Shown: piece by piece, positions 25,597 through 33,709 of the stretch
Position numbering within the stretch: the stretch's first letter is position 1
How the letters are laid out: every line of letters begins with the position of its first letter
Assembly: GCA_009845425.1 (NCBI GenBank)
Contig: VXZQ01000001.1
Location: 320,363 to 384,362, forward strand
Origin: Holophagales bacterium
GTDB taxonomy: Bacteria; Acidobacteriota; Thermoanaerobaculia; Multivoradales; Multivoraceae
Direction of reading: 5' to 3'
DNA length: 64,000 nucleotides
The notes under the pieces: generated by a model
What the model was told of the DNA's origin: nothing
The model's database searches: none
Seen by the model: the letters and a program-made list of their open reading frames with translations, nothing else
Translations under genes and position numbers: made by a program

Positions 25597-26697
25597 CTAC
25601 CGGATGAACGGCAGGACCGAGTAAGGCACCCGCTTCGTGTAGCGCTCCCAGAGCTCACCGTACTTCGCGCGGCAGCGGCGGTCGTCGCGCCTCGAACGGT
25701 GCAGCAGCAGCCCCGTCAGCCAGGCCGGAAGCAGGAAGGGCACCCAGGACACGAAGCCGGTGGTCAGCGTGAACGCGAAGTAGACGCAGATCTCGCCGGT
25801 GTAGTTGAGGTGTCGCCCCTTGCCCCAGAAACCGGACACCAGCAAGCGCCCGTCCAGGGTTTCGGCCGGTCGCCCCCAGATCCTGACGTTCGGATCCTGC
25901 TTGAAGCGGTGTTTCTGCTCGTTGGCGCCGCGGAAGAGCCAGAAGCCGAAGGCGGCGAGCAGGACGATCCCGGCCGCCGCCACCGGAGGCAGAACGTCCG
26001 GCGCGTCGACCAACCACCACCCGGAAAGGCAGTAGAAGAACGGCACCAGGACGTAGTCGCCCCAGACCAGGCCCAGGCCGAAACGCTCGGCGATGATGTC
26101 CCACGTGTGGACCATGCCGTACTCGAACTGGAAGTAGTTGAACACGTACACGAAGGTGATGGCCTGGTACACGGTCATCGCCAAGGTCAGCCGGCCGTCG
26201 GTTTCGAACTGGACGGCGGCGAACGACAGGTTGAACACCGCCAGGCCGATCAGCGACGGGCGGTAGCTGAACATCTTCAGGTCGACGCCGCAGCAGGTCG
26301 GGTTGAGCTCCGAACCCATCAGGAACCCTCGCCCGCCGTCCGCCGAGGCGGCCCGGGCCCGGGCACCCCGGAGATAGAGCCAGCCGGAAGCGGCGAGGGC
26401 GAAGACGTTCGCGACGACGAACAACGCGGCGAAGTGGGTATGCAGCAGGGAGAAGGAGAACCACCCGAACCCTTGGGCGACGACTCCAAGGGTCACGGTG
26501 ACCAGGAACAGGGGAAGGCCGTTCAGCTTGTAGATGCGCGTTTCCCCCTCGAGCTCGGGCCCGGCGACCCGGCGGCCCGGCAGGACCATCGAACCCACGA
26601 AGAGAAAGCCGATGAACAGCAACAGCATCCCGGCCGCCTCGAGCAGGGTGCCGGCCGACAGCGCGGACAACGAGAACTGCGGCTCAGCCGCCAACAC
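25597..26697 (-). CDS. ERG4/ERG24 family sterol reductase homologue
   Basis: Polytopic membrane protein of 366 residues. The ERG4/ERG24 signature is visible in the middle (LNPTCCGVDLKMFSYRPSLIG spans about residues 128-148). The C-terminal half matches the NADPH-binding core: GFWGKGRHLNYTGEI, LPAWLTGLLLHRSRRDD, then CRAKYGELWERYTKRVPY ending in LPFIR. Eukaryotic relatives reduce C14 or C24(28) sterol double bonds; a few bacteria carry homologues. The actual substrate is unknown and no sterol cyclase or demethylase gene lies in the window. The start is GTG at 26697 with GGAGG 7-8 bases upstream. It stands alone on the minus strand between the tRNA and the low-GC island. Confidence 0.85.
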   Translation of the reverse strand: MLAAEPQFSLSALSAGTLLEAAGMLLLFIGFLFVGSMVLPGRRVAGPELEGETRIYKLNGLPLFLVTVTLGVVAQGFGWFSFSLLHTHFAALFVVANVFALAASGWLYLRGARARAASADGGRGFLMGSELNPTCCGVDLKMFSYRPSLIGLAVFNLSFAAVQFETDGRLTLAMTVYQAITFVYVFNYFQFEYGMVHTWDIIAERFGLGLVWGDYVLVPFFYCLSGWWLVDAPDVLPPVAAAGIVLLAAFGFWLFRGANEQKHRFKQDPNVRIWGRPAETLDGRLLVSGFWGKGRHLNYTGEICVYFAFTLTTGFVSWVPFLLPAWLTGLLLHRSRRDDRRCRAKYGELWERYTKRVPYSVLPFIR

Positions 26698-26788
26698 TGC
26701 CCCGCCTCCACCTGTAAATCTCCCCTCTCAAGTCCAATCCCCGCCTCGGGCCCGCCAACGCGCCGCTCACTTGAGCTCCCTTCGTCAT
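26684..26788 (-). CDS. Possible 34-residue leader peptide overlapping the reductase start
   Basis: A short frame opens at an ATG (26788) with an excellent AGGAGG 7 bases upstream, encodes 34 residues rich in Arg and Gly, and stops at 26684, 14 bp inside the reductase gene in another frame. The ribosome binding site is stronger than that of the reductase itself, so this may be a translated leader that couples or tunes expression. There is no recognisable domain. It could equally be chance. Confidence 0.25.
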   Translation of the reverse strand: MTKGAQVSGALAGPRRGLDLRGEIYRWRRGSVGG

Positions 26789-26900
26789 ATCCGGTCCTCC
26801 TTCAACCACACAACCCGACGGGGCCAATGATCACCGCGACCGCGGGTTGATATCAAACGCAACGACTGAACCGCGCACCGAACTCCCGAACCGGGCAACG

Positions 26901-28247
26901 TCACTCGATGACATCCTGAGCAAAGGTTGTCAAGATGCGCTTGCTCGGAAAGTCCGACAGAGAAACAAGCTTGTTCGCCAAGGCGACAGGAATCAACGAA
27001 TTCTCGTACATACTGCAACGTAGTTCCGAGATGAGTGAGAGGATCTCCTCCAAGTAAGGTATGTCCTCCATACTTGGTTCCGCCAAGTAGCTTCGGCCCG
27101 GAATCGTCGCCACGTGCATCTCGCCACCAGGCGCCCGAAACAGGACCTTTTGACCGTAGTACGTGTTCCTCCCATACACGATTCCAGCCTCTCCCGGCAC
27201 GACGAATCGCCGAATGTACTCGTCACCAACGATCAAGTAAGAACCCGGTTCCATATGTCCCTGAATCTCCGCTGCATGCTCGACGAACTCCCCGCTCTTC
27301 TCTAGACCGACGAGTCGCAACGTCGGCCCGTCTCTTCCACTAGGCTCCGTAAGCAAATGCTCCACGAGCTCCCGCATAGGTCGGTGCAGTGGCGATACGA
27401 CTCCAAAGAAGGCCAAAGGTCCATCCTTCACGAAGAGGATCCTCCTCATCAGGCTCGGCTGCAGTCGCTCCAGAATCGTATAGATGAGATGTACGAGTAC
27501 GAGCTGCTCGAGCATCGTCATCACGTAGCTGAGGATGCCTCTCGCACCGAGCTCATCGTCGATCCGCTCGTGCAATCTGAACACGTCCGTCAGGAATACG
27601 GGCTCGCCACAACCGGCGCACTGCTTCCGAGATGGCCCGTCTTGGACGAAGGTGGTCGGCCCGTGGCCACAGCCTTCAGGACAGTGCTCTACTAGCGCAA
27701 TCTGCGCGTCGTCAAATGGCCGCTTCCATTGCCTGAACAAGAACCAAGTCAGACTCTCCATCAGGCGCTCGTCGGCACCACGTGCCTGCGCGAAGAACTC
27801 GTAGACAGTTCTCCGTATCGTACGGCTCAAGGAAGCCTCCCCTCTACGCCGAACCCCCTTTATGGGAAGCACCAGCGTGAACCGTTCGATGTTCTTCAGA
27901 CGAGCCAGATCCTCGGGAGCGATAAACCTCTTCTGCTCCAGGCTCCGCAGATCCGCGAGCTCAAACAAGAGCGGCCCAAAGGTGAAGAACGCTATCGACG
28001 CCGACGGATACTCCTCTCTGACATAGGTCTCCGTGTAGCCACCGTCTACTGCGATCACGGCGGTCACGGCCGACTCCGGACTCTCGCCTAGACTCCGGAG
28101 CTTGCCCGCCAGCGACACGGCCGGCGGTGCGGAGGGGATCTCACAACCGTCAAGGTACTCTCTCACCTGGGCATTCTTGATGATCTCCGTATGCGCGATC
28201 TTGCTTGCGCGTTCTATGGGTTTCCGACCCCTAGATCCATAGCCCAC
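26901..28247 (-). CDS. NurA-like nuclease with inserted zinc ribbon
   Basis: 448-residue protein resembling NurA, the 5'-3' exo/endonuclease partner of HerA. NurA-type marks are the metal-binding AVDGGYTETYV (Asp68) and ILFVKDGPLAFFG (Asp275), with a further acidic site in YLIVGDEYIRR. Between them sits a C-x3-C plus C-x2-C set (Cys189, 193, 210, 213; HCPEGCG and QCAGCG), probably a zinc ribbon. The frame is open to a TTG at 28295 inside herA. A GTG at 28247, 4 bp after the herA stop and with GGAGA upstream, is preferred. GC content is lower than in the flanking genes. Family assignment comes from motifs and from the adjacent HerA; nuclease activity is inferred. Confidence 0.75.
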   Translation of the reverse strand: MGYGSRGRKPIERASKIAHTEIIKNAQVREYLDGCEIPSAPPAVSLAGKLRSLGESPESAVTAVIAVDGGYTETYVREEYPSASIAFFTFGPLLFELADLRSLEQKRFIAPEDLARLKNIERFTLVLPIKGVRRRGEASLSRTIRRTVYEFFAQARGADERLMESLTWFLFRQWKRPFDDAQIALVEHCPEGCGHGPTTFVQDGPSRKQCAGCGEPVFLTDVFRLHERIDDELGARGILSYVMTMLEQLVLVHLIYTILERLQPSLMRRILFVKDGPLAFFGVVSPLHRPMRELVEHLLTEPSGRDGPTLRLVGLEKSGEFVEHAAEIQGHMEPGSYLIVGDEYIRRFVVPGEAGIVYGRNTYYGQKVLFRAPGGEMHVATIPGRSYLAEPSMEDIPYLEEILSLISELRCSMYENSLIPVALANKLVSLSDFPSKRILTTFAQDVIE

Positions 28248-28251
28248 TACT

Positions 28252-30171
28252 CTACCGCTCTCCGACGGTGAACCGATCGACCTGAATGGGTACAATAAAC
28301 GCGTTGGAATACGTCTTCATTCGAACGAATCCTTTGTCCGTGGTCCGGCGTATACTGTCCACGAAGTCATCGAAGTCGTAGTACTTCGCCACTTCGCGCA
28401 GTTCGTCCTGGTTGTTTAGGTGAGCCACAAACCAGTTTTGCGTGTTCTTTAGGACGTTCGACGAGATCGAACTCACTTCCTGAGTCGCGTAGATCAGGCC
28501 GAGACCGAGCTTTGCACCTTCCTTGGCGATGCGGTTGTATACAAGCGTCAGATCGGAATCCGTCTTCTTCGGAAAGAGAGTGTGGGCTTCTTCAAAGTAC
28601 ATCTGAATGTAGTTCGCGGGCGTGTTCTCCACGAAGCGTCCCATTGCCTCCCGGAAGATCGTGCTACAGAGTCGGTCCGAGTAGGTTCGCTGGAGTTCTG
28701 GATCACCCTGGGATAGGTCGACAATCACGATCTTGCCGTCGCGAAGCAGTTCCACGACGCGCTCCTCATAAGAGGCCTCCTGTGTCGCCGTGTGCAGGCT
28801 CCTTAGCGGAATCAGTTTCCTGAACCCCGCCTCGCTCGCCGCTGAGCCGGGCGTTCTCCTGCGCGTAAGGAACCTCATAAGGCTCTTCAGATCTTCGTCC
28901 GCCCACTCCCGACCCTTCTTCTTGTAGTTCAAGAAGGCGTCATCCGTGTCGTAGTTGGCCCACACCCAGGTAAACCAAGCGCCAGCCTCCGCGGGCGTAA
29001 GTCCCCGGCGAGGATCAAGGCCTGTCGCTTCATTGACCCGCTCCAATCCTACGAACGAGACCCTGTGGCCTGGCGGCACGACGAAGCCGGCAGCGTCTAG
29101 GATCGCCTGGTAGCAAGCAGCGCGACGGCCGTACCGTGTCGTCTTGCTCCTATCCAGGGGATCGGGCTCCTCCCAATCAACGTTTAAGAAGGCTCTCGTG
29201 TATATCGCGGTGTCATCCCGCAATGCGGCGCCAATCATGCCGAACCCTTCGCCGATCTGCCGGTAGAAGTTCAGCTTCATGACCTCAAAGCCCTGCTTCT
29301 CCAAGATGCTGTAGCGAGTCACGTCGTCGCCATAGAGTTCGTAGATAGCTGTCCCTTCGTCCTGCAGGTTCGCGTTCGCGTACTCTCCATTCACGTCGAA
29401 GATGATCTGACCGACCGGCGCCACGCGCTCGCCATTCAAACTCACATTGGAATCCGAGAGGCCGCTTGTCGCCTCGATGATCTTCTTCACCGTGTTCGAC
29501 TTGCCCGTTCGCGTCATGCCGAACAGGGCCGTCCGCTTTCCGAGATAGTCAAGAGCCGAAACATAAAGCGCCACCGACGCCTGCTTGTGGCGCCGACTGG
29601 ACGCGTACCGAACTTCACCAATTCTCTGGTCGCCCGGCCCACCCGGAAGCTCGACGCCGTCACGGAAGTTGACTACGTACTCCAGTACGCCACCCGACGG
29701 CTTGTAGACCGAGTAGTTGTTCGGCCCATAGAAGTTGTCGACGTCGGCACCGAACCGAATCTGCCCTTCTCCGTCCTTGTAGAACGAGCCAAGTACCCGA
29801 CATTCCAGGCCGGAGAACTGAAACTCATACCGAGTGTAGCTATCGAGTGTCCCAGCGCTGCCTTCCAGACCTTCGTTTTCCTTGTAGTGGTCCACCATCG
29901 CAGCGATCACATCCGAGTCCGTCGGCAGCACTGTAGGCCCCAAGACGCGTAACAGGACCACTTCCGGGTTCTCCCTGTCGTCGTCGAACCGAGCAGCCAA
30001 GAACGCACCGGCCGGAACTCCACCAACTCTCTCCTTCCAGTGGTCGTTCGCAAGTACTTTCATCACGTTGAAGTCGAAGTAGAATGGGCGCCCAACGAAC
30101 GCGTCTTCAGCAGCAACTTCCTGAAAGAAGTCGCCCGTCGCAAGGTCCTTGAGTCGCTGGTTGATTGACAC
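28252..30171 (-). CDS. HerA-like hexameric DNA translocase (FtsK-HerA superfamily)
   Basis: 639-residue ATPase. An N-terminal beta-rich region that fits the HAS barrel (through about residue 190) is followed by a RecA-like core with Walker A GMTRTGKSNT (about 218-227), IIFDVNGEYAN, the Walker B-type KIVIVDLSQG, and FEEAHTLFP, which is characteristic of HerA. A C-terminal block holds ATQEVSSISSNVLKN, like the sensor/arginine-finger strand of HerA proteins. The likely start is the GTG at 30171, which overlaps the methyltransferase stop (TAGTG) and has AAGGAG 7 bases upstream. An ATG eight codons earlier is the alternative. It is expected to form a hexamer that feeds DNA to NurA. Coupled operon with its neighbours. 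Confidence 0.88.
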   Translation of the reverse strand: MSINQRLKDLATGDFFQEVAAEDAFVGRPFYFDFNVMKVLANDHWKERVGGVPAGAFLAARFDDDRENPEVVLLRVLGPTVLPTDSDVIAAMVDHYKENEGLEGSAGTLDSYTRYEFQFSGLECRVLGSFYKDGEGQIRFGADVDNFYGPNNYSVYKPSGGVLEYVVNFRDGVELPGGPGDQRIGEVRYASSRRHKQASVALYVSALDYLGKRTALFGMTRTGKSNTVKKIIEATSGLSDSNVSLNGERVAPVGQIIFDVNGEYANANLQDEGTAIYELYGDDVTRYSILEKQGFEVMKLNFYRQIGEGFGMIGAALRDDTAIYTRAFLNVDWEEPDPLDRSKTTRYGRRAACYQAILDAAGFVVPPGHRVSFVGLERVNEATGLDPRRGLTPAEAGAWFTWVWANYDTDDAFLNYKKKGREWADEDLKSLMRFLTRRRTPGSAASEAGFRKLIPLRSLHTATQEASYEERVVELLRDGKIVIVDLSQGDPELQRTYSDRLCSTIFREAMGRFVENTPANYIQMYFEEAHTLFPKKTDSDLTLVYNRIAKEGAKLGLGLIYATQEVSSISSNVLKNTQNWFVAHLNNQDELREVAKYYDFDDFVDSIRRTTDKGFVRMKTYSNAFIVPIQVDRFTVGER

Positions 30172-31427
30172 TAGTGCACTCCTTGTAGAGTCCATTTGGG
30201 CTTAGGCTGCCAGCGTATCCGGCCTAGTCCCGGGAGCGGCTGTACCGACTTCCCGGGCGGAGAGAGAATCAGCACCCGGTCCGTCTTGGTGGCACGGCCG
30301 CGCCCCTTGTTCCAAATCCGGCTGACCTTGTGCTGAGTGGGAAGCCTGTCAGTTACGACGCCATGAAGGTGCCAGCCAAGGGGCTGTGCTACCCGCTCCC
30401 ATACTGATGTAGCCAGATTGGTCGTACTGTCGCTAGCACGGTTGTAGACGTCGCCAACCATAAGACAAAGATACCCGTCTTGCCGTACCCCTGCGCGTAG
30501 CTGCTCCATTACTAGCTTCATGAATTCTACGTATCGAGAAAGAGAGCCGGTTGCCACGAGCGCCCTGTCGACCTTCCTCGGGTCCTCCTGGAGCATCCAC
30601 AACCGGATCCAGTTGTACTTGCCATAGCGAATGACGCCAAGGTACGGAGGTGAGGTGAACACGAGCTTCGCTGGGGTTCCGATGATTCCTCCACTTAGTG
30701 GTTCGCGGGCGTCCTGCTGCCAGGCACTCCCACGAACAGCGGAGGCCGCTGGCAACTCCAGTCTATCTATCTTCTTATCAAGAAGGTCGAAGACATCCAC
30801 ATCAGGTGGAGTCAGCCCGTGCAGATCAATGTATCGCCTCACATAGCCCGCCGACATCGAAAAGGTGTTTGGCATGCTTATTGACAGGCCCCGTATCGGT
30901 CGGCCTGGCTTGTAGTTCGCATGCATGAGTCCCAGAACTAGCGCCATCAGGAACCGATCATCGCGACGCTCAAGACGCAGCGTTCTTCGCAGCCAAAGCA
31001 GTTGCCCGAGGACGCGGCCAGAGTAGAGCATCCGAATGTCCTCGTGGGCGTCTTGGGGATCGCCTAGCACACAGCCCTGGCGGAGCGTATGTAGTCGTTC
31101 CCGCACCTCTTCGGTGCTGGGAGCGTCGACCTTGGCGGCAGTCAGCAGGTATCCCAGCGGGTTCGCGTCGGAGCCGACGCCGACCCGACCCATGCGGCAG
31201 GCCTCCATGGGAGCCGTCCCCCTGCCCGAGAACGGGTCGTACACGACATCCCCCGGCTTGGTGAGCCATCGGATGAAGACATGCGGAACCTGAGGCGGAA
31301 ACATCGCGAAGTAAGAGCACAGCGAGTGCAGGGGGTGTCCCCAACGCCGGGGCGCTCGGCGCCAGCGCTTCGGAAGACCCTCTAGACTTGGCGCCTTCGG
31401 CAACCTAGCCTGCTGTCTGACCATCAT
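30171..31427 (-). CDS. DNA amino-methyltransferase (TSPPY type, N4-cytosine or N6-adenine)
   Basis: 418-residue SAM-dependent DNA methyltransferase. The SAM-binding motif is DPFSGRGTAPMEA (residues 64-76), followed by GVGSDANPLGY. The catalytic motif IV is TSPPY (258-262) in VFTSPPYLGVIRYGKYN. TSPPY is the form most often found in N4-cytosine enzymes, but adenine methylation cannot be excluded. The target region probably lies between the two motifs. ATG at 31427 (two adjacent ATGs). It is the first gene of a three-gene operon with HerA and NurA, and divergent from a small nuclease gene 503 bp away. It would mark self DNA in a restriction-type system. Confidence 0.85.
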   Translation of the reverse strand: MMVRQQARLPKAPSLEGLPKRWRRAPRRWGHPLHSLCSYFAMFPPQVPHVFIRWLTKPGDVVYDPFSGRGTAPMEACRMGRVGVGSDANPLGYLLTAAKVDAPSTEEVRERLHTLRQGCVLGDPQDAHEDIRMLYSGRVLGQLLWLRRTLRLERRDDRFLMALVLGLMHANYKPGRPIRGLSISMPNTFSMSAGYVRRYIDLHGLTPPDVDVFDLLDKKIDRLELPAASAVRGSAWQQDAREPLSGGIIGTPAKLVFTSPPYLGVIRYGKYNWIRLWMLQEDPRKVDRALVATGSLSRYVEFMKLVMEQLRAGVRQDGYLCLMVGDVYNRASDSTTNLATSVWERVAQPLGWHLHGVVTDRLPTQHKVSRIWNKGRGRATKTDRVLILSPPGKSVQPLPGLGRIRWQPKPKWTLQGVH

Positions 31428-31930
31428 GGCTCAGCACCTGCTCGCCGAGAAGCGACGGACATCCACGGTGACTGGGGCGCACATCGGACGGCTGAACAGT
31501 GGCGATTGGCCTACGCTCTTCGCGAGAGTGATCCAAGGAAGAGCGGAGCTTACTCCAGCCCGGCACCACCAAGAGCCTCAGTCCCGAATCCCCGCGGTCG
31601 CGACAACTCCTCACAAGCAGCCGTGAGTCACGCCCACAGATACGTCGATGTGACCGTCCGGACACAAACAACCCTAGTCCGCCAGTGCCGGACACTCAAG
31701 CCGCAAGCTCGTACTGGCTCGCTAGCCAGCCCCACCTCATGCTTGTGCCCCACTCTGTAAGCTCCCTCCCACTCGGCTGACTCGGCCCCACCGATCGCGA
31801 CGTGAAGAAAGCAGCACAGACACCAGATCCTCCTCGTCCTATTCTCAGCTCTTCAATCTTCCAAGCCGGAGATACTATGGCACTAGAACTGGCGCCTTCC
31901 TTGACCAACTGGCGTAGGACGATCTGAAGA
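31428..31930. other. 503-bp divergent intergenic region of the HerA/NurA island
   Basis: This stretch separates the methyltransferase and nuclease starts and must hold both promoters. A good -10 TACTAT (31873-31878) faces the nuclease, but its -35 is weak. Short frames exist on both strands, but none has a ribosome binding site with a recognisable protein. No controller (C) protein, tRNA or clear repeat was seen. Confidence 0.4.
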
Positions 31931-32455
31931 GTGAGCGTTCGCTTTTCCACATTTCCGCGCACTAAGCCACCTCCTGGATTCGTTGCCGATGTCGTAGACG
32001 TATTCAAACGGAACGGAAATAGAATAGACACGGACCATCTACAGAGCGGACTGACAAGCGACCAGGTCCTCGCTGTGCTCCGCGAGGACCTAATCGACAT
32101 CGGATTCGAGGTCGAAGAGAGCAAACGGTCGACGGACAGAATCCGGCGTCCCGTCTTCTTCGGCGAGAACGCCGAGCCGAGCCTTCAATACGAAGTCGAC
32201 GGGTGGCACTCAGACTGGCGAGCGGGGCTCGAGGTCGAGGCTGGACGGGCATGGGGAGGCAACGCCGTCTATCGAGACCTAGTACGAGCCCTCGTCATTG
32301 TCGAAATGGAGCACCTGATTCTTGCAGTTCCGAAGATCTACCGCCGCAAGCCGAGGGCCAGCAAAGACTACGAGAATACCGTCGCCGTGGCCCAAGCACT
32401 GTACGGCCACTCGCGTATCACTATGCCGTTTTCCCTTTGTGTGATCGGCTACTGA
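31931..32455 (+). CDS. Putative PD-(D/E)XK-like endonuclease with BamHI-style ExE motif
   Basis: 174-residue protein with no family recognised with certainty. The core reads YEVDGWHSDWRAG then LEVEAGRAWGGN, RDLVRALVIVE and HLILAVP. An acidic residue (Asp90 or Asp95) followed by Glu101-x-Glu103 and conserved-looking Arg106, Asn111 and Arg115 recalls BamHI and related enzymes, where Glu replaces the usual catalytic Lys. The pattern strand-ExE-helix-strand fits the nuclease fold. The frame opens only after a TGA at 31925, so the GTG at 31931 is the first possible start. It lies divergently beside a DNA methyltransferase, which supports a restriction role. Lower GC than the flanking regions. Function is inference. 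Confidence 0.6.
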   Translation: MSVRFSTFPRTKPPPGFVADVVDVFKRNGNRIDTDHLQSGLTSDQVLAVLREDLIDIGFEVEESKRSTDRIRRPVFFGENAEPSLQYEVDGWHSDWRAGLEVEAGRAWGGNAVYRDLVRALVIVEMEHLILAVPKIYRRKPRASKDYENTVAVAQALYGHSRITMPFSLCVIGY

Positions 32456-32535
32456 AGCGCCGAAGACCGAGGCCTCACCATCTTGCTGGCGGGTAGCGAC
32501 AGGCGGACCAGTGCCGCCCCTCGAAAGTCCGTAGC

Positions 32536-33708
32536 TCACCGCAACCGCACGGACATCACTGCCGCGACGATCAGGATCGCTCCGATCGCGACGAACGGCG
32601 CCTCCGGCGACACAACCTGGAACATGTAGCCCGCGACCAGCGGCGCCGCGATCTTGCTGCCGTTGCCGTACGCCTGCTGCACGCCGAGCACCTGCCCGAC
32701 GACGCCGCTTCGCGGAGCTCGCTTCGAGACCTGCGATGTCGTGCAGGGGAAGAGCAGCGACGTTCCGAGCGGGACCAGGAAGATGGCCGCTCCGAGCGTC
32801 CAGAGACCGGTGGCGAAGGGGATGGCGATCAAGCCGACGCCGAAGCTCACGGCGCCGGCGCGCAGGATCCTGACCTCGCCGAAACGCCGAACCGCCGGCC
32901 CCAGGACGAAGACGCGGAAGGCGATGGAGAGACCGCCCAGGTAGAAGAAGAACAGGCCGATGTTCGACTCGTCCACCCCGAAACGGCGTCCCAGGTAGAG
33001 ACCGATGATCGCGGTCATCCCCGCCATGCCGATCTGTCCGGCGGCGTAGATCCAGATCAGCAGGTTGAGCGGACGCAGGGGCTGTACGGCCACGCGACCG
33101 ACCGCAGCGAGGATCGAGTAGCGCGTCTCCTCTGTTTGCTCCCCCTCCCTCCTCTGTCGCGACTCCGGCAACCGGAATCGCGCGAACACCGCCGCCGCCA
33201 GACTGAACGCAGCGGCCACGGCGCCGGCGCCGGCCGGATGAAGCTGGCCCGCGAGACCGCCCACGGCCGGGCCGATCATCGCGGCGGAGCTGGTGACGGC
33301 AGTGACCCAGCCGATCCCCTCGGCGCGGCGTTCCCCGGTCACCGAGTCGGCGATGTAGGCGAACACCACCGGCACCGTGCCGCCGCCGACTCCATGCACC
33401 AGGCGGGCCAGGAGCAGCAGTTCGAGCGACTGGGCCAGGCCGAAGAGCAGGTAGCCCGCGGCCGAGACGACGAGGCCGAGGAGCAGCGCCGGCCGGCGGC
33501 CCCTACGGTCGGCGAGCCGGCCCCAGAGCGGTGCGGTCGCCATCGACGCCAGGGCGAAGGCGGACACCAGGGCGCCGACTTCCAGAGGCGTCGCGCCGTA
33601 GCGCTCGGCATAGAACGGCAGGAGCGCGACGACCAGAAACTCGCCCAGCGTGCTGACGAAGGCGACCACCATGAGCGCCGCCAGGCGATGGTCGATCAGC
33701 CGCGACAC
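32536..33708 (-). CDS. Major facilitator superfamily efflux transporter
   Basis: 390-residue carrier with twelve predicted transmembrane helices. The MFS motif A between helices 2 and 3 is visible as GRLADRRGRRPAL, and helices 4-5 carry ARLVHGVGGGTVPVV and GPAVGGLAGQL, a pattern typical of drug/H+ antiporters. The substrate is unknown. The GTG start at 33708 is one base from the stop of the ABC permease gene, so it is probably co-transcribed with the transporter genes upstream. Confidence 0.85.
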   Translation of the reverse strand: MSRLIDHRLAALMVVAFVSTLGEFLVVALLPFYAERYGATPLEVGALVSAFALASMATAPLWGRLADRRGRRPALLLGLVVSAAGYLLFGLAQSLELLLLARLVHGVGGGTVPVVFAYIADSVTGERRAEGIGWVTAVTSSAAMIGPAVGGLAGQLHPAGAGAVAAAFSLAAAVFARFRLPESRQRREGEQTEETRYSILAAVGRVAVQPLRPLNLLIWIYAAGQIGMAGMTAIIGLYLGRRFGVDESNIGLFFFYLGGLSIAFRVFVLGPAVRRFGEVRILRAGAVSFGVGLIAIPFATGLWTLGAAIFLVPLGTSLLFPCTTSQVSKRAPRSGVVGQVLGVQQAYGNGSKIAAPLVAGYMFQVVSPEAPFVAIGAILIVAAVMSVRLR

Positions 33709-33709
33709 G

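Noticed and set aside
31405..31695. Short frames on both strands at the methyltransferase start region.
   Set aside because: They overlap the methyltransferase 5' end, lack ribosome binding sites and have no protein-like pattern.
31876..31927. 16-codon frame just before the nuclease gene (ATG at 31876, TGA at 31925).
   Set aside because: Too short, no Shine-Dalgarno; it could be a leader but there is no positive support.
26901..32455. Insertion of the low-GC island at the nearby tRNA-fMet gene as an attachment site.
   Set aside because: No copy of the tRNA 3' end was found at the far edge, the sterol reductase gene lies between, and there is no integrase.
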